Shown here: positions 43,307 to 50,999 of the stretch, one piece after another
Layout: every line of letters begins with the position of its first letter
How positions within the stretch are numbered: the stretch's first letter is position 1
Origin: Brevundimonas sp.
Lineage (GTDB): Bacteria; Pseudomonadota; Alphaproteobacteria; Caulobacterales; Caulobacteraceae
Length of the DNA stretch: 64,000 nucleotides
Reading direction: 5' to 3'
Assembly (NCBI RefSeq): GCF_003248455.1
Contig: NZ_QFNM01000015.1
Location: 1-64,000, forward strand
Translations under genes and position numbers: made by a program
The notes under the pieces: generated by a model
What the model was told of the DNA's origin: nothing
Databases searched by the model: none
What the model saw: the letters and a program-made list of their open reading frames with translations, nothing else

Positions 43307-43334
43307 TTGACTCTGCGGCGGCCTTCCGTATATG
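43307..43334 (+). promoter_or_regulatory. Promoter of the rplU-rpmA operon
   Basis: TTGACT at 43307-43312 and TATATG at 43329-43334 are separated by 16 bp, a good vegetative promoter. It would start the transcript just before the leader hairpin. Confidence 0.7.
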
Positions 43335-43345
43335 TCGCCGCTCTT

Positions 43346-43383
43346 CGCCCGCGGGGGTCACTCCAGCGGGCGCATTCTTTTTT
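43346..43383 (+). promoter_or_regulatory. Leader hairpin with U-tract in front of rplU (possible attenuator)
   Basis: CGCCCGC (43346-43352) and GCGGGCG (43366-43372) form a 7-bp GC stem, followed by CATTC and a run of six T. It lies within the predicted 5' UTR, 23 bases before the rplU ATG. It could be a weak terminator/attenuator or an L21 autoregulatory leader. Confidence 0.55.
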
Positions 43384-43405
43384 GCGTTTGCGCTGAGGCT
43401 TCAAC

Positions 43406-43960
43406 ATGTACGCGGTGATCAAGACCGGCGGCAAGCAGTACCGGGTTCAACCGGGCGACACCATCGTCGTCGAAAAGCTCGACGGCGACGCCGGCGCCGA
43501 GCTGAAGTTCGACAGCGTCCTGATGCTGGGCGGCGACAAGGGCGTGACCCTGGGCGCCCCGCTGATCGACGGCGCCTTCGTCGGCGCGACCCTGGTCGAG
43601 ACCCGCAAGGGCGAGAAGATCAAGATCTTCAAGAAGACCCGCCGGCAGGGCTATCGCCGCACCAACGGCCACCGCCAGATGGAATCGGTCCTTCGCATCA
43701 CCGGCATCGAAGGCGCCGGCGAGACCGCCAAATGGGACGGCAAGGTCGAACTGACCACCAAGGCCGAGATCAACATGCGGGCCCGCAACCTGGCTGCGCG
43801 CGGCGACACCTCCTCGCTGGGTTCGACCGAGACGGTCGTGACGGACGTGGACGGCGCCGAGGTCAAGGGCGCCGTGGTCGAGAGTTCGGCTCCCCCCAAA
43901 AAGGCTCCGGCCAAGAAGAAGGCCGCGCCCAAGGCGGAAGCCGCCGGCGACGAAGCCTAA
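43406..43960 (+). CDS. rplU: 50S ribosomal protein L21
   Basis: Binds 23S rRNA. 184 aa: standard core MYAVIKTGGKQYRVQPGD, ITGIEG and KTRRQGYRRTNGHRQ. A C-terminal extension beyond the usual ~103 residues ends in a Lys/Ala-rich tail (KKAPAKKKAAPKAEAA), as is common in alphaproteobacteria. First gene of the rplU-rpmA operon. Confidence 0.97.
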   Translation: MYAVIKTGGKQYRVQPGDTIVVEKLDGDAGAELKFDSVLMLGGDKGVTLGAPLIDGAFVGATLVETRKGEKIKIFKKTRRQGYRRTNGHRQMESVLRITGIEGAGETAKWDGKVELTTKAEINMRARNLAARGDTSSLGSTETVVTDVDGAEVKGAVVESSAPPKKAPAKKKAAPKAEAAGDEA

Positions 43961-44052
43961 GACATTCACCGGCGCTTCATGGCGCCATATGATATCATGG
44001 ACGCGCTCAAGCAGGCCGAACGGCCGGTAGCGCACCAAGAAGGAGCGGCAAG

Positions 44053-44340
44053 ATGGCTCACAAGAAATCCGGTGGCTCGTCGCGTAACGGTCGCGACTCC
44101 GAGTCGAAGCGCCTGGGCGTGAAGAAGTATGGCGGCGAGCGCGTGCTGGCCGGCAACATCATCGTGCGCCAGCGCGGCACCACCTTCCATCCGGGCGAGA
44201 ACATCGGCATGGGCCGCGATCACACCTTGTTCGCCCTGACGCCGGGCGCCGTGAAGTTCACCACCAAACGTGGCGGCCGTTGTTACGTGTCGATCCTCGC
44301 GGCCAACGACGACGCCGCTCAGGCGATGGCCGCCGAGTAA
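44053..44340 (+). CDS. rpmA: 50S ribosomal protein L27
   Basis: 95 aa; MAHKKSGGSSRNGRDSESKR with the conserved N-terminal tail that reaches the peptidyl-transferase centre, then GNIIVRQRGTTFHPGENIG and GRDHTLFAL. AAGGAGCGGCAAG precedes the ATG. It follows rplU by 92 bases and is closed by a terminator at 44408. Confidence 0.97.
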   Translation: MAHKKSGGSSRNGRDSESKRLGVKKYGGERVLAGNIIVRQRGTTFHPGENIGMGRDHTLFALTPGAVKFTTKRGGRCYVSILAANDDAAQAMAAE

Positions 44341-44407
44341 CGCAGTCTGGATTTCACCGGATCGCGTTGCTCCTCCAGCAGCCGATCCGGACCAGGGAAA
44401 TATTCCG

Positions 44408-44438
44408 CGGGGAGTCTGGATCACCAGGCTCCCCGTTT
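44408..44438 (+). terminator. Terminator of the rplU-rpmA operon
   Basis: CGGGGAGTCTGG (44408-44419), loop ATCA and CCAGGCTCCCCG (44424-44435) form a 12-bp stem with a single T-G wobble, followed by TTT. Lies 68 bases after the rpmA stop. Confidence 0.8.
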
Positions 44439-44503
44439 GCGTTCCCCGCCTCGAAGACCGTCCGAGCCCTTCAAGGAGACGGTCGAAGAACGAGGCGATC
44501 GCC

Positions 44504-45037
44504 ATGTGCGTCATTGAAACCTCTCCCGTCGTCGAGACGCGGCGTCTGGTGCTGCGCGCGCCCGCGCCCCAGGATGCGCCGCGCATCGCCGCCCTGGCCA
44601 ACGACCTGGACATCGCGCGCATGACCAAGCGGATGCCGCATCCGTTCAGGATGCGCGACGCCGACGACTTCGTGCTCCAGGTCGCGTCGCAGGATCCGGC
44701 GCGCGCCAACACCTTCGTCATCGACCACGAGGACGTCGGTCCCATCGGCGTGATCGGCCTGTTCGAGGGCGAGGATCGGGTCCCGGAGACGGGCTATTGG
44801 ATCGGTCGGGACTACTGGGGTCGAGGTTTCGCCACCGAGGCGCTGGACGCCGCTCTGGTCTGGGCCAGCCGCAAGTGGAAGCGCCGGGCCCTGGTCGCCG
44901 GACACTTCGCCGACAATCCGGCGTCCGGCCGCGTTCTGGAGAAGGCCGGCTTCCTCTACACCGGCGAGACGCGCCGGGCGTGGAGCCTGGCCCGGGGCGC
45001 CCAGGCCGATACGCGGATGATGGTCTGGCTGGCCTAA
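44504..45037 (+). CDS. GNAT family N-acetyltransferase (RimJ/RimL-type)
   Basis: 177 aa from ATG 44504. ETRRLVLRAPAPQDAPRIAA opening, TGYWIGRDYWGRGFATEAL with the acetyl-CoA-binding R/Q-x-x-G-x-G/A region, and NPASGRVLEKAGFLYTGE near the end. Predicted to acetylate a protein N-terminus or small amine. The gene often found between rpmA and obgE in related genomes is of this type; here obgE does not follow. Confidence 0.9.
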   Translation: MCVIETSPVVETRRLVLRAPAPQDAPRIAALANDLDIARMTKRMPHPFRMRDADDFVLQVASQDPARANTFVIDHEDVGPIGVIGLFEGEDRVPETGYWIGRDYWGRGFATEALDAALVWASRKWKRRALVAGHFADNPASGRVLEKAGFLYTGETRRAWSLARGAQADTRMMVWLA

Positions 45038-45053
45038 GGCCTGCTGGGGGCCT

Positions 45054-45248
45054 CTAACTGGCCAGGGCCGGCCCATAGATCGCCACGGCGGCGATCAGGC
45101 CGGCCGCCAGCATGACGCCGGCGCCGGCGATGAAGGCAGCCGCCGTCCTGACGCGCCGCCGGCGCATGCCGCCGGACTTGTATTTGCGGATGATGACCGA
45201 AGGCCCGCGGGTGAAGGCCTCGGACCCGATGATGTTGTGTTGGGACAA
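45054..45248 (-). CDS. Small membrane protein (64 aa)
   Basis: MSQHNIIGSEAFTRGPSVII, a basic RKYKSGGMRRRRVRT stretch, then one hydrophobic helix AAAFIAGAGVMLAAGLIAAV. Predicted single-pass protein, N-terminus inside. Convergent with the acetyltransferase gene. No family recognised. Confidence 0.6.
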   Translation of the reverse strand: MSQHNIIGSEAFTRGPSVIIRKYKSGGMRRRRVRTAAAFIAGAGVMLAAGLIAAVAIYGPALAS

Positions 45249-45377
45249 GAAACGCTCCCCGAACTGCCGCAGATCGCCCGATCACTCCGGGGCGCTCGCG
45301 GCCAGAAGATGGCGACCCGCGTTACCGGGGTCGCATCTTTGCGCCCCCCAGGCGCCGGAGTCACAGTAATAGGCGGG

Positions 45378-45908
45378 TCACAGGGTCAGGGCGACGACAC
45401 GTCCGCCGCGCGTCTGCACATGGCGCATCAGGACGATGGGGTCGCCATCGGCCTTGACCGGGGCGATCACGAACCAGCCGCCGTCCGGCAGGCCGTCGAA
45501 CTGGAATCGGCCGTCCTGGCAACGCGTGTCGCGGACGTAGGTCGAATAGTTGGCGTTGGCGTCCGCCACGGTGCGGGCGCGAACCACGGCGGCGGGCACG
45601 GCCGCGCGCTCGGTTGAGCCGTACAGGGTGCGAAAGCGCGCGCGGGTGTAGGGGGTGTCGGGCGTCAGGCCGACGTTGGCCACGCAGGAAAAGGCCTTGC
45701 CATCCTGGGCGAAGGCGATCCGGCCCTGGATGCTGTTGCGGCCAGGCGCCTGGGACCAGGCGAAGTCGGCTTCGTCGAAGGCGGCCGGGCCGGCGGTCGG
45801 CAGGGCGCCGCTTCCCGCCGTGGGCGCGCAGGCGGACATGGCCGCCGCCGACAGGACAAGCGCCAGGGCAAGAGCCGGTCTGGGGGCGGCGAGAGAGCGA
45901 ATCGACAT
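45378..45908 (-). CDS. Hypothetical lipoprotein (176 aa)
   Basis: Signal ALALALVLSAAAMSAC with a lipobox-like MSAC, then a linker and a domain with IQGRIAFAQDGKAFSCVANV, STYVRDTRCQDGRFQFDGLP, DGGWFVIAPV and a terminal GGRVVALTL. The pair of mature cysteines (SCVA, TRCQ) could form a disulfide. The last domain resembles a carboxypeptidase-regulatory-like beta-sandwich. Divergent from ilvA. Confidence 0.78.
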   Translation of the reverse strand: MSIRSLAAPRPALALALVLSAAAMSACAPTAGSGALPTAGPAAFDEADFAWSQAPGRNSIQGRIAFAQDGKAFSCVANVGLTPDTPYTRARFRTLYGSTERAAVPAAVVRARTVADANANYSTYVRDTRCQDGRFQFDGLPDGGWFVIAPVKADGDPIVLMRHVQTRGGRVVALTL

Positions 45909-46123
45909 GGGCGTTCCTCCGGGGAATGGGACGGCCGTTCGATCCGGCCGTTCGAGGGGCGTGCGTTTCGGGGTCGCAGGGGACGACCGCCGCCACTATC
46001 GCACAGGCGCGGCGGGGACTTCCACGGCCAAGATCGCCTGGCTCTGGACCGCAAGGCGACAACGCGCGAAACAGGCGCCGATCAACTCGCCCGCCTTCGA
46101 GGCGAGAGCCCGGAAACCGCCGC

Positions 46124-47326
46124 ATGACCGTCGCCTTCGCCGATATCCAAGCCGCCCGCGCCCGGATCGCCGGCCAGGTCGACCACACCCCGACCCGCTA
46201 CTCCCGCCGGCTGTCGCAGCTGACCGGGGCCGAGGTTTGGGTCAAGTTCGACAATCTGCACTTCACCGGCAGCTTCAAGGAGCGCGGGGCGCTGAACCGC
46301 CTGCTGCTGCTGAGCGAGGACGAGCGCAGGCGCGGGGTGGTGGCCGCCAGCGCCGGCAACCACGCCCAGGCCCTGGCCTATCACGGCGGACGGCTGGGCG
46401 TGCCCGTCACCATCGTCATGCCCGAAGGCACCCCCTTCGCCAAGATCAACGGCACCCGCTCGCACGGCGCGACGGTGGTGATCCACGGCCTGGACTTCAC
46501 CGGCTCGACCGAAGAGGCCAAGCGGCTGGAGGCCGAGAAGGGCTTTGTCTTCGTCTCGGCCTTCGACGACGAGGGGATCGTGGCGGGCCAGGGCGTCTGC
46601 GCCATCGAATTCCTGGAGGACGCGCCCGAAATCGAGGCTCTGATCGTGCCGATCGGCGGCGGCGGCCTGATCGCGGGCTGCGCCATCGCCGCCAAGGCGA
46701 TCAAGCCGGACATCCAGGTCTATGGGGTGGAGGCTGCGCGCTATCCCTCCTTCACCGCCAGACGGGCGGGCCTGCCGCCGGTCTGCACCGGCCAGACCAT
46801 CGCCGAGGGGATCGCCATCAAGGCGGTGGGCGACATCCCCTTCGCCCTGGCGGACCCGCTGATCGACGAGGTCTTCGTGGTGGACGAGGCCGATTTCGAA
46901 CGCGGCGTCTCCTACATGGCCACGCTGGAGAAGACTGTGTGCGAGGGCGCCGGGGCCGGGGGGCTGGCCGTGCTGTTGCGCAATCCCGAGCGTTTCAAGG
47001 GGATGAAGGTCGGGATCGAACTGACGGGCGGCAACATCGACGCGCGAATGCTGGCGGTGGTGCTGAACCGCGAGATGGTCCGTGAACGGAGATTGCTGGT
47101 CTATCGCATCCTGGGCGACGACCGGCCGGGGATGCTGTCGGCGATGGCGGCGGTGATCGGCGGCCTGGGCGGCAACATCATCGACGTGGTCCACAACCGT
47201 CTGGCCCTGGACGTGCCGGCCAAGGGCGCCGAGTTCGACATCATGGTCGAAACGCGCGATAGCGCCCACGCCGACGAGATCGGCGAGGCCTTGAAGGAAC
47301 GCGGCTATGAACTTCGGATGGGTTAG
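46124..47326 (+). CDS. ilvA: Threonine ammonia-lyase (threonine dehydratase)
   Basis: PLP enzyme converting threonine to 2-oxobutyrate and ammonia. 400 aa: PLP Lys52 in GSFKERGALNRLL, SAGNHAQALAYHGGRLGVP, and the phosphate-binding IGGGGLIAG. One C-terminal ACT domain (RLLVYRILGDDRPGMLSAMA) suggests the shorter catabolic/IlvA-like form that is regulated by amino acids rather than the two-ACT biosynthetic enzyme. Its end overlaps the FKBP gene by 20 bases. Confidence 0.94.
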   Translation: MTVAFADIQAARARIAGQVDHTPTRYSRRLSQLTGAEVWVKFDNLHFTGSFKERGALNRLLLLSEDERRRGVVAASAGNHAQALAYHGGRLGVPVTIVMPEGTPFAKINGTRSHGATVVIHGLDFTGSTEEAKRLEAEKGFVFVSAFDDEGIVAGQGVCAIEFLEDAPEIEALIVPIGGGGLIAGCAIAAKAIKPDIQVYGVEAARYPSFTARRAGLPPVCTGQTIAEGIAIKAVGDIPFALADPLIDEVFVVDEADFERGVSYMATLEKTVCEGAGAGGLAVLLRNPERFKGMKVGIELTGGNIDARMLAVVLNREMVRERRLLVYRILGDDRPGMLSAMAAVIGGLGGNIIDVVHNRLALDVPAKGAEFDIMVETRDSAHADEIGEALKERGYELRMG

Positions 47327-47834
47327 GGCGGCGCTGCTCTCCAGCTTTTTGGGCGGCCTGCTGCTGGCGGGCTGCGGCCGGGCCGAGCCGGTCGATCCGA
47401 ATGTGGGCAAGGCCGAGGCGGCCGCCTTCATGGCGAAGAACGCCAAGGCGGAGGGCGTCCAGACCTTGCCCAGCGGCCTGCAGTACAAGGTGATCCAGTC
47501 CGGCCCTGCCGGCGGGGTCAGCCCGGACCGCAACGACTTGGTCAAGGTCGATTACGAGGGCAAGCTGGTCGACAACACCGTGTTCGACAGCTCGTTCGCG
47601 CGCGGGGCGCCGGCGATCTTCACCCCGGAAGAGGTGGTCAAGGGCTGGACGGAGGCGCTGCAGAAGATGCGCGTCGGCGACGAATGGCTGCTCTATGTGC
47701 CGCCCGAACTGGGCTATGGCGAACAGGGCAACCCCAAGATTCCGGCGAATTCGGTGCTGATCTTCCGGCTGAAGCTGCTGGACGTAGCCAAGGCGCCGGG
47801 CGGCGGATCGGGCGCGGCGACCGCGATGGGGTGA
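47307..47834 (+). CDS. FKBP-type peptidyl-prolyl isomerase lipoprotein
   Basis: 175 aa. Signal with lipobox LLLAGC, then EAAAFMAKNAKAEGVQTLPS and the FKBP domain: GLQYKVIQSGPAGG, VKVDYEGKLVDNTVFDSSF, VVKGWTEALQKMRVGDEWLL, YVPPELGYGEQG and IPANSVLIFRLKLLDV. Expected to act on proline bonds in the periplasm. It overlaps the ilvA 3' end by 20 bases, so the two are probably co-transcribed. Confidence 0.93.
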   Translation: MNFGWVRAALLSSFLGGLLLAGCGRAEPVDPNVGKAEAAAFMAKNAKAEGVQTLPSGLQYKVIQSGPAGGVSPDRNDLVKVDYEGKLVDNTVFDSSFARGAPAIFTPEEVVKGWTEALQKMRVGDEWLLYVPPELGYGEQGNPKIPANSVLIFRLKLLDVAKAPGGGSGAATAMG

Positions 47835-48182
47835 TGGTTGCCGTCTCCTCCCCATGAAATGGGGAGGTGGCGCGGCGCTTCTTCAGCGGCGTGACGGAGG
47901 GGTTCTGAACCGCATCACGGGCGCCTGTGAGGTTTCAAGAGCCACTCCACCGCTACGCGGTCCCCCTCCCCGCGAAGCGGGGAGGAAACGTAAAAAGTGC
48001 ACTGCGAATTTTTTGAGTGCACTTTAGTGCAGATTTTTGAGAGCGGTTCGCAGTCCTGTCGTGCGGCGGATGTCAAAGACCAGGCGGCATCATAACTCAG
48101 CGCGCGAGGGCGGTAGGGTAGCGGTCGCTGGTCCGCTTCAAGGCATTGAAATCGCTGCGGTTCGTCTGCGCGATTACGCTGG
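47835..48182. repeat. Intergenic REP/MITE-like inverted repeat element and AT-rich patch
   Basis: 348 bases between the FKBP gene and queG. Two short hairpins stand in mirrored order: CCTCCCCAT/ATGGGGAGG (47847-47867) and CCTCCCCGC/GCGGGGAGG (47965-47985), the kind of palindromic unit scattered in Caulobacterales intergenic DNA. Downstream lie the GTGCACT repeats (47997-48031). A minus-strand frame at 47915-48196 is the translation of this repeat, not a gene. Nothing else is seen to 48182. Confidence 0.6.
47997..48031 (+). repeat. Phased GTGCACT direct repeats
   Basis: GTGCACT at 47997-48003 and 48017-48023 (20-base period, two helical turns), then a partial AGTGCA at 48026-48031, each followed by a T-run. 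In this GC-rich genome the AT-rich surroundings stand out. It could be a regulator operator. Confidence 0.55.
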
Positions 48183-49301
48183 CTAGGCCGGTTCAAGCCG
48201 CCGCCACTCGGACAGAACCTGGGGGTCGGTCTCGGTCGCGGCCGCTGAAAGCGCCGCGAAATCGTCAGGCGTCATCAGCCGCGACAGGGCCCAGACGGCG
48301 GCGCCGCGCACCAGGGGCGAGGGGTCGGCCAAGAGCGCCTGCGCCGGGGCGATCAGGGCCACGTCCTGCGAATTGCCGACGGCGTAGAGGACGTTCCTCA
48401 GGAAACGGTCGCGGCCGATCCGCTTGACCGGGCTTTTGGTGAACAGAGCGCGAAACGCCGCGTCGTCCAGCGCCAGCAGGTCGTTCAGGCGCGGGCTTTC
48501 GAAAGCCTCGCGCGGCAGCAGCCGGATCTCGCGGCTTGCTTGCGCGAACTTGTTCCACGGGCAGGCGGCCAGACAGTCGTCGCAGCCATAGATGCGCGAC
48601 CCGGTCAGGGCGCGGAACTCGACCGGCCAAGGCTCGGCGAATTCGATGGTCAGATAGGACAGGCAGCGCCGGGCGTCTAGTTGGAAGGGGGCCGGGAAGG
48701 CGTTGGTCGGGCAGGCGTACAGGCAGGCGGTGCAGCGGCCGCAATGTTCTGTCTCGGCCTCGTCCGGTTCGATCTCGGCGGCGGTCAGTATGGTCCCCAG
48801 GAACAGCCAGTTGCCGTGGGTGCGGCTGAGCAGATTGGTGTGTTTGCCCTGCCAGCCCAGGCCCGCGCGCTGGGCCAGCGGCTTTTCCATCAGGGGGGCG
48901 GTGTCGACGAAGACCTTGATGTCCGCGCCGTTGCGGGCCGCGATCTGGCCCGCCAACTGTTTCAGCCGGCCCTTGATGACATCGTGATAGTCGTCGCCGC
49001 GCGCATAAACCGAGATATAGCCGGCCGAGCGGTCGGCCAACTGATCCAGCGGGTTCTCGGCGGGGCCGTAGTTCATGCCCAGGACGATGGCGGTCCTGGC
49101 CCCGTCCCACATGGCGGTCGGGTGCTGGCGGCGATCCAGCGTGGTCTGCATCCAATCCATGTCGCCATGCCGGCCCGCATCCACGAAGGCGCGCAGCCGC
49201 TCGCCCGCCGGCCAGGCGTCCGCCGCCGAGGCGAACCGGCAGACATCGAAGCCCAACTCGGCCGCGCGCTGGCGGATGAAGGTTTTCAGGCGGTCGGACA
49301 C
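48183..49301 (-). CDS. queG: Epoxyqueuosine reductase
   Basis: Last step of queuosine synthesis in tRNA (cobalamin and 2 [4Fe-4S] dependent). 372 aa from GTG 49301 (VSDRLKTFIRQRAAELGFD), the usual family start. GTG 49340 or TTG 49346 would lengthen it. Fe-S clusters: HCGRCTACLYACPTNA and CDDCLAACPWNKF. PLAQRAGLGWQGKHTNLLS is the cobalamin-region motif, and the C-terminus has HEAT-like repeats. Cobalamin dependence fits cobT at 21978. Confidence 0.95.
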   Translation of the reverse strand: MSDRLKTFIRQRAAELGFDVCRFASAADAWPAGERLRAFVDAGRHGDMDWMQTTLDRRQHPTAMWDGARTAIVLGMNYGPAENPLDQLADRSAGYISVYARGDDYHDVIKGRLKQLAGQIAARNGADIKVFVDTAPLMEKPLAQRAGLGWQGKHTNLLSRTHGNWLFLGTILTAAEIEPDEAETEHCGRCTACLYACPTNAFPAPFQLDARRCLSYLTIEFAEPWPVEFRALTGSRIYGCDDCLAACPWNKFAQASREIRLLPREAFESPRLNDLLALDDAAFRALFTKSPVKRIGRDRFLRNVLYAVGNSQDVALIAPAQALLADPSPLVRGAAVWALSRLMTPDDFAALSAAATETDPQVLSEWRRLEPA

Positions 49302-49352
49302 GGGGCGGGGGATAACACAGAATTCGATCTCGGCGTTCACGCGCAACAGGCG

Positions 49353-49880
49353 TCAGTCGGCGGGCGCCGCGCCGTCGAACAGTTCGATGATCTGCGCCCG
49401 GACATCCACGGGCCAGGGCGCGATCAGGGCGATCAGACGCTCGCGGTCGGCGGCGAACAGGGCGCGGCTGGCCTCTTCGAAATCGGGGGCGTCGCCGGCC
49501 ATTTCGACCATGAAGCCATAGGCGGCGTCGGTGCGACGGCGGCGCGCATCGTCGTCCGCGCCGATCTTGCGCGCCTGTTCCACCAGCCGACGCAGGGCAG
49601 CCGAGGCCCCGCCCGGCTGGGTCGCCAACCAATCCCAATGGCGCGGCAGCAGAGTGACCTCGCGCGCAGCGACGCCCAGGCGCGGGCGGCCGCGTCGCGG
49701 CGTCGCCGGCCGCAGATCGAGATCGACCGGACGGCCGGTCCCCAGGTCGAAGACGCGCAGCGACGCCTGGGGCGAAGCCGACAGGGCGGTCTGGAAGGCG
49801 GCCGACACGGCTGTTTCCGGTCCCTTGGCGATCCGATCCGAGCCGTCGAACAGGACCAGCTGGCGAAGTTCGTCGTCCAT
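49353..49880 (-). CDS. DUF2239 family protein
   Basis: 175 aa. Family features: LVLFDGSDRIAKGPETAVSA, LRVFDLGTGRPVDLDLR, RPRLGVAAREVTLLPRHWDW and a C-terminal helical part with YGFMVEMAGDAPDFEEASRA. Function unknown. Divergent from the GIY-YIG gene with repeated TACCCGGATAA sites between them, suggesting a shared regulator. Upstream of queG on the same strand with about a 50-base gap. Confidence 0.85.
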   Translation of the reverse strand: MDDELRQLVLFDGSDRIAKGPETAVSAAFQTALSASPQASLRVFDLGTGRPVDLDLRPATPRRGRPRLGVAAREVTLLPRHWDWLATQPGGASAALRRLVEQARKIGADDDARRRRTDAAYGFMVEMAGDAPDFEEASRALFAADRERLIALIAPWPVDVRAQIIELFDGAAPAD

Positions 49881-49883
49881 ATA

Positions 49884-49927
49884 TTTACCCGGATAAATTT
49901 AACGCCTAGGATAATACCCGGATAATA
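49884..49927 (+). promoter_or_regulatory. Duplicated TACCCGGATAA operator-like sites between DUF2239 and GIY-YIG genes
   Basis: The 11-mer TACCCGGATAA occurs at 49886-49896 and 49915-49925, 29 bases apart. Each extends to a near-palindrome (TTACCCGGATAA against its complement TTATCCGGGTAA, one mismatched pair). The sites fill the 59-base divergent intergenic region, so a bound dimer would control both genes. Confidence 0.7.
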
Positions 49928-49939
49928 AGGAAAGCCGCC

Positions 49940-50272
49940 ATGACCACAAGCCGCAAGGCCCTGATCGCCGAATACAAGGAGCGGCCGACCATCGCCGGAA
50001 TCTACGCCGTGATCTGCAGTGCGACGGGCCAGGTCTGGGTCGGCAAGAGCCGCCACATCGACACCGAACAGAACGGCCTGTGGTTTGCGCTGCGCCATGG
50101 CGGCAGCCCGTACCGGTCGCTTCAGGCGGCGTGGACGGCGCATTCGCCCGAGGATTTCCGCTTCGAACAGCTGGACCGTCTGCCCGAGGACATTTCCGAT
50201 CTGCGACGCAAGGACGAACTGGCGGGACGCGCCAGGCTGTGGATCGCGCGGCTGAACGCCGAGGCGCTTTAG
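49940..50272 (+). CDS. GIY-YIG nuclease family protein
   Basis: 110 aa, ATG 49940 after AAGGA. The GIY motif is in TIAGIYAVICSATGQVWVGKS (YIG is replaced by WVG). SRHIDTEQNGLWFALRHGG follows, then LQAAWTAHSPEDFRFEQLDR with the Glu-containing helix. Divergent YIG and an altered Arg region make nuclease activity uncertain. Its stop overlaps the convergent GST gene by 4 bases. Confidence 0.82.
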   Translation: MTTSRKALIAEYKERPTIAGIYAVICSATGQVWVGKSRHIDTEQNGLWFALRHGGSPYRSLQAAWTAHSPEDFRFEQLDRLPEDISDLRRKDELAGRARLWIARLNAEAL

Positions 50273-50955
50273 AAATCCAGATCCGCATACCACCCCGACG
50301 GCGGCACGCCGACGAAGCGGTCCGCCAGCAGGGGGCGGAAGCAAGGGCGGGATTTCAGCTTGGAGTACCAGGTCTTCAGCGCGGGCCAGGTCTGCCAGGG
50401 GATTTCGCCGAAATAGTCCAGGACCGACAGGTGGGCGGCGGCGATCAGGTCGGCCTGGGATAGGCGGCGCCCGGCCAGCCAGTCGCGGGCGGCGACCAGG
50501 TCTTCCAGCATCGCCAGGTGGGATTTCAGGGCGTCGCGGCCGTCGCGCAGGGCGCGGGCCTCGGGCGGGCCGAGCTTGAGCAGGGGTTTCTCCATCCTCT
50601 CGTGCAGCAGAACGGCGTCGACCTCGTCGGTGAACCGGCGCTCGAACCAGCCGGTCAGGCGGCGCGCCTCGGCCCGTTCGCCCGCGTCGGCGGGCAGGAG
50701 CAGCGGCCCCTTCTGCTGATCCTCGACCCAGCCCAGGACGGCGGGCAGTTCGCACAGGGTCAGGGGGCGGCCCCGGTCGCTGGTCTGGATCACCGGCGGC
50801 AGGCCCGAAGGATTGAAGTCGTTGACCGGACAGTCGTCCTCCCACGGACGGACGGGCGTATCGGTCCAGTCGATCCGCGCCTCGCCCAGCGCCAGGCGCG
50901 CGGCGCGCGAGGCGGGCTGGAAGGCGAAGTGGAAGAGAACGCAAGGATCGGCCAT
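50269..50955 (-). CDS. Glutathione S-transferase family protein
   Basis: 228 aa. Thioredoxin-like N-terminal domain (CVLFHFAFQPASRAARLALG, GLPPVIQTSDRGRPLTLCEL, where a Ser/Thr of the ESxAI motif would be) and an all-helical C-terminal domain (ALKSHLAMLEDLVAARDWLA, LSQADLIAAAHLSVLDYFGE with the N-capping box Asp). The canonical ES pair reads LCEL here, so glutathione binding is not assured. Confidence 0.87.
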   Translation of the reverse strand: MADPCVLFHFAFQPASRAARLALGEARIDWTDTPVRPWEDDCPVNDFNPSGLPPVIQTSDRGRPLTLCELPAVLGWVEDQQKGPLLLPADAGERAEARRLTGWFERRFTDEVDAVLLHERMEKPLLKLGPPEARALRDGRDALKSHLAMLEDLVAARDWLAGRRLSQADLIAAAHLSVLDYFGEIPWQTWPALKTWYSKLKSRPCFRPLLADRFVGVPPSGWYADLDF

Positions 50956-50999
50956 CGCGGCTTGATGCGCCCCGACCCGTTAAATCGCCGTTTACCGCG

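Noticed and set aside
47915..48196. Minus-strand 93-aa frame between the FKBP gene and queG
   Set aside because: Its sequence is largely the translation of the dispersed palindromic repeat plus AT-rich DNA; no ribosome-binding site.
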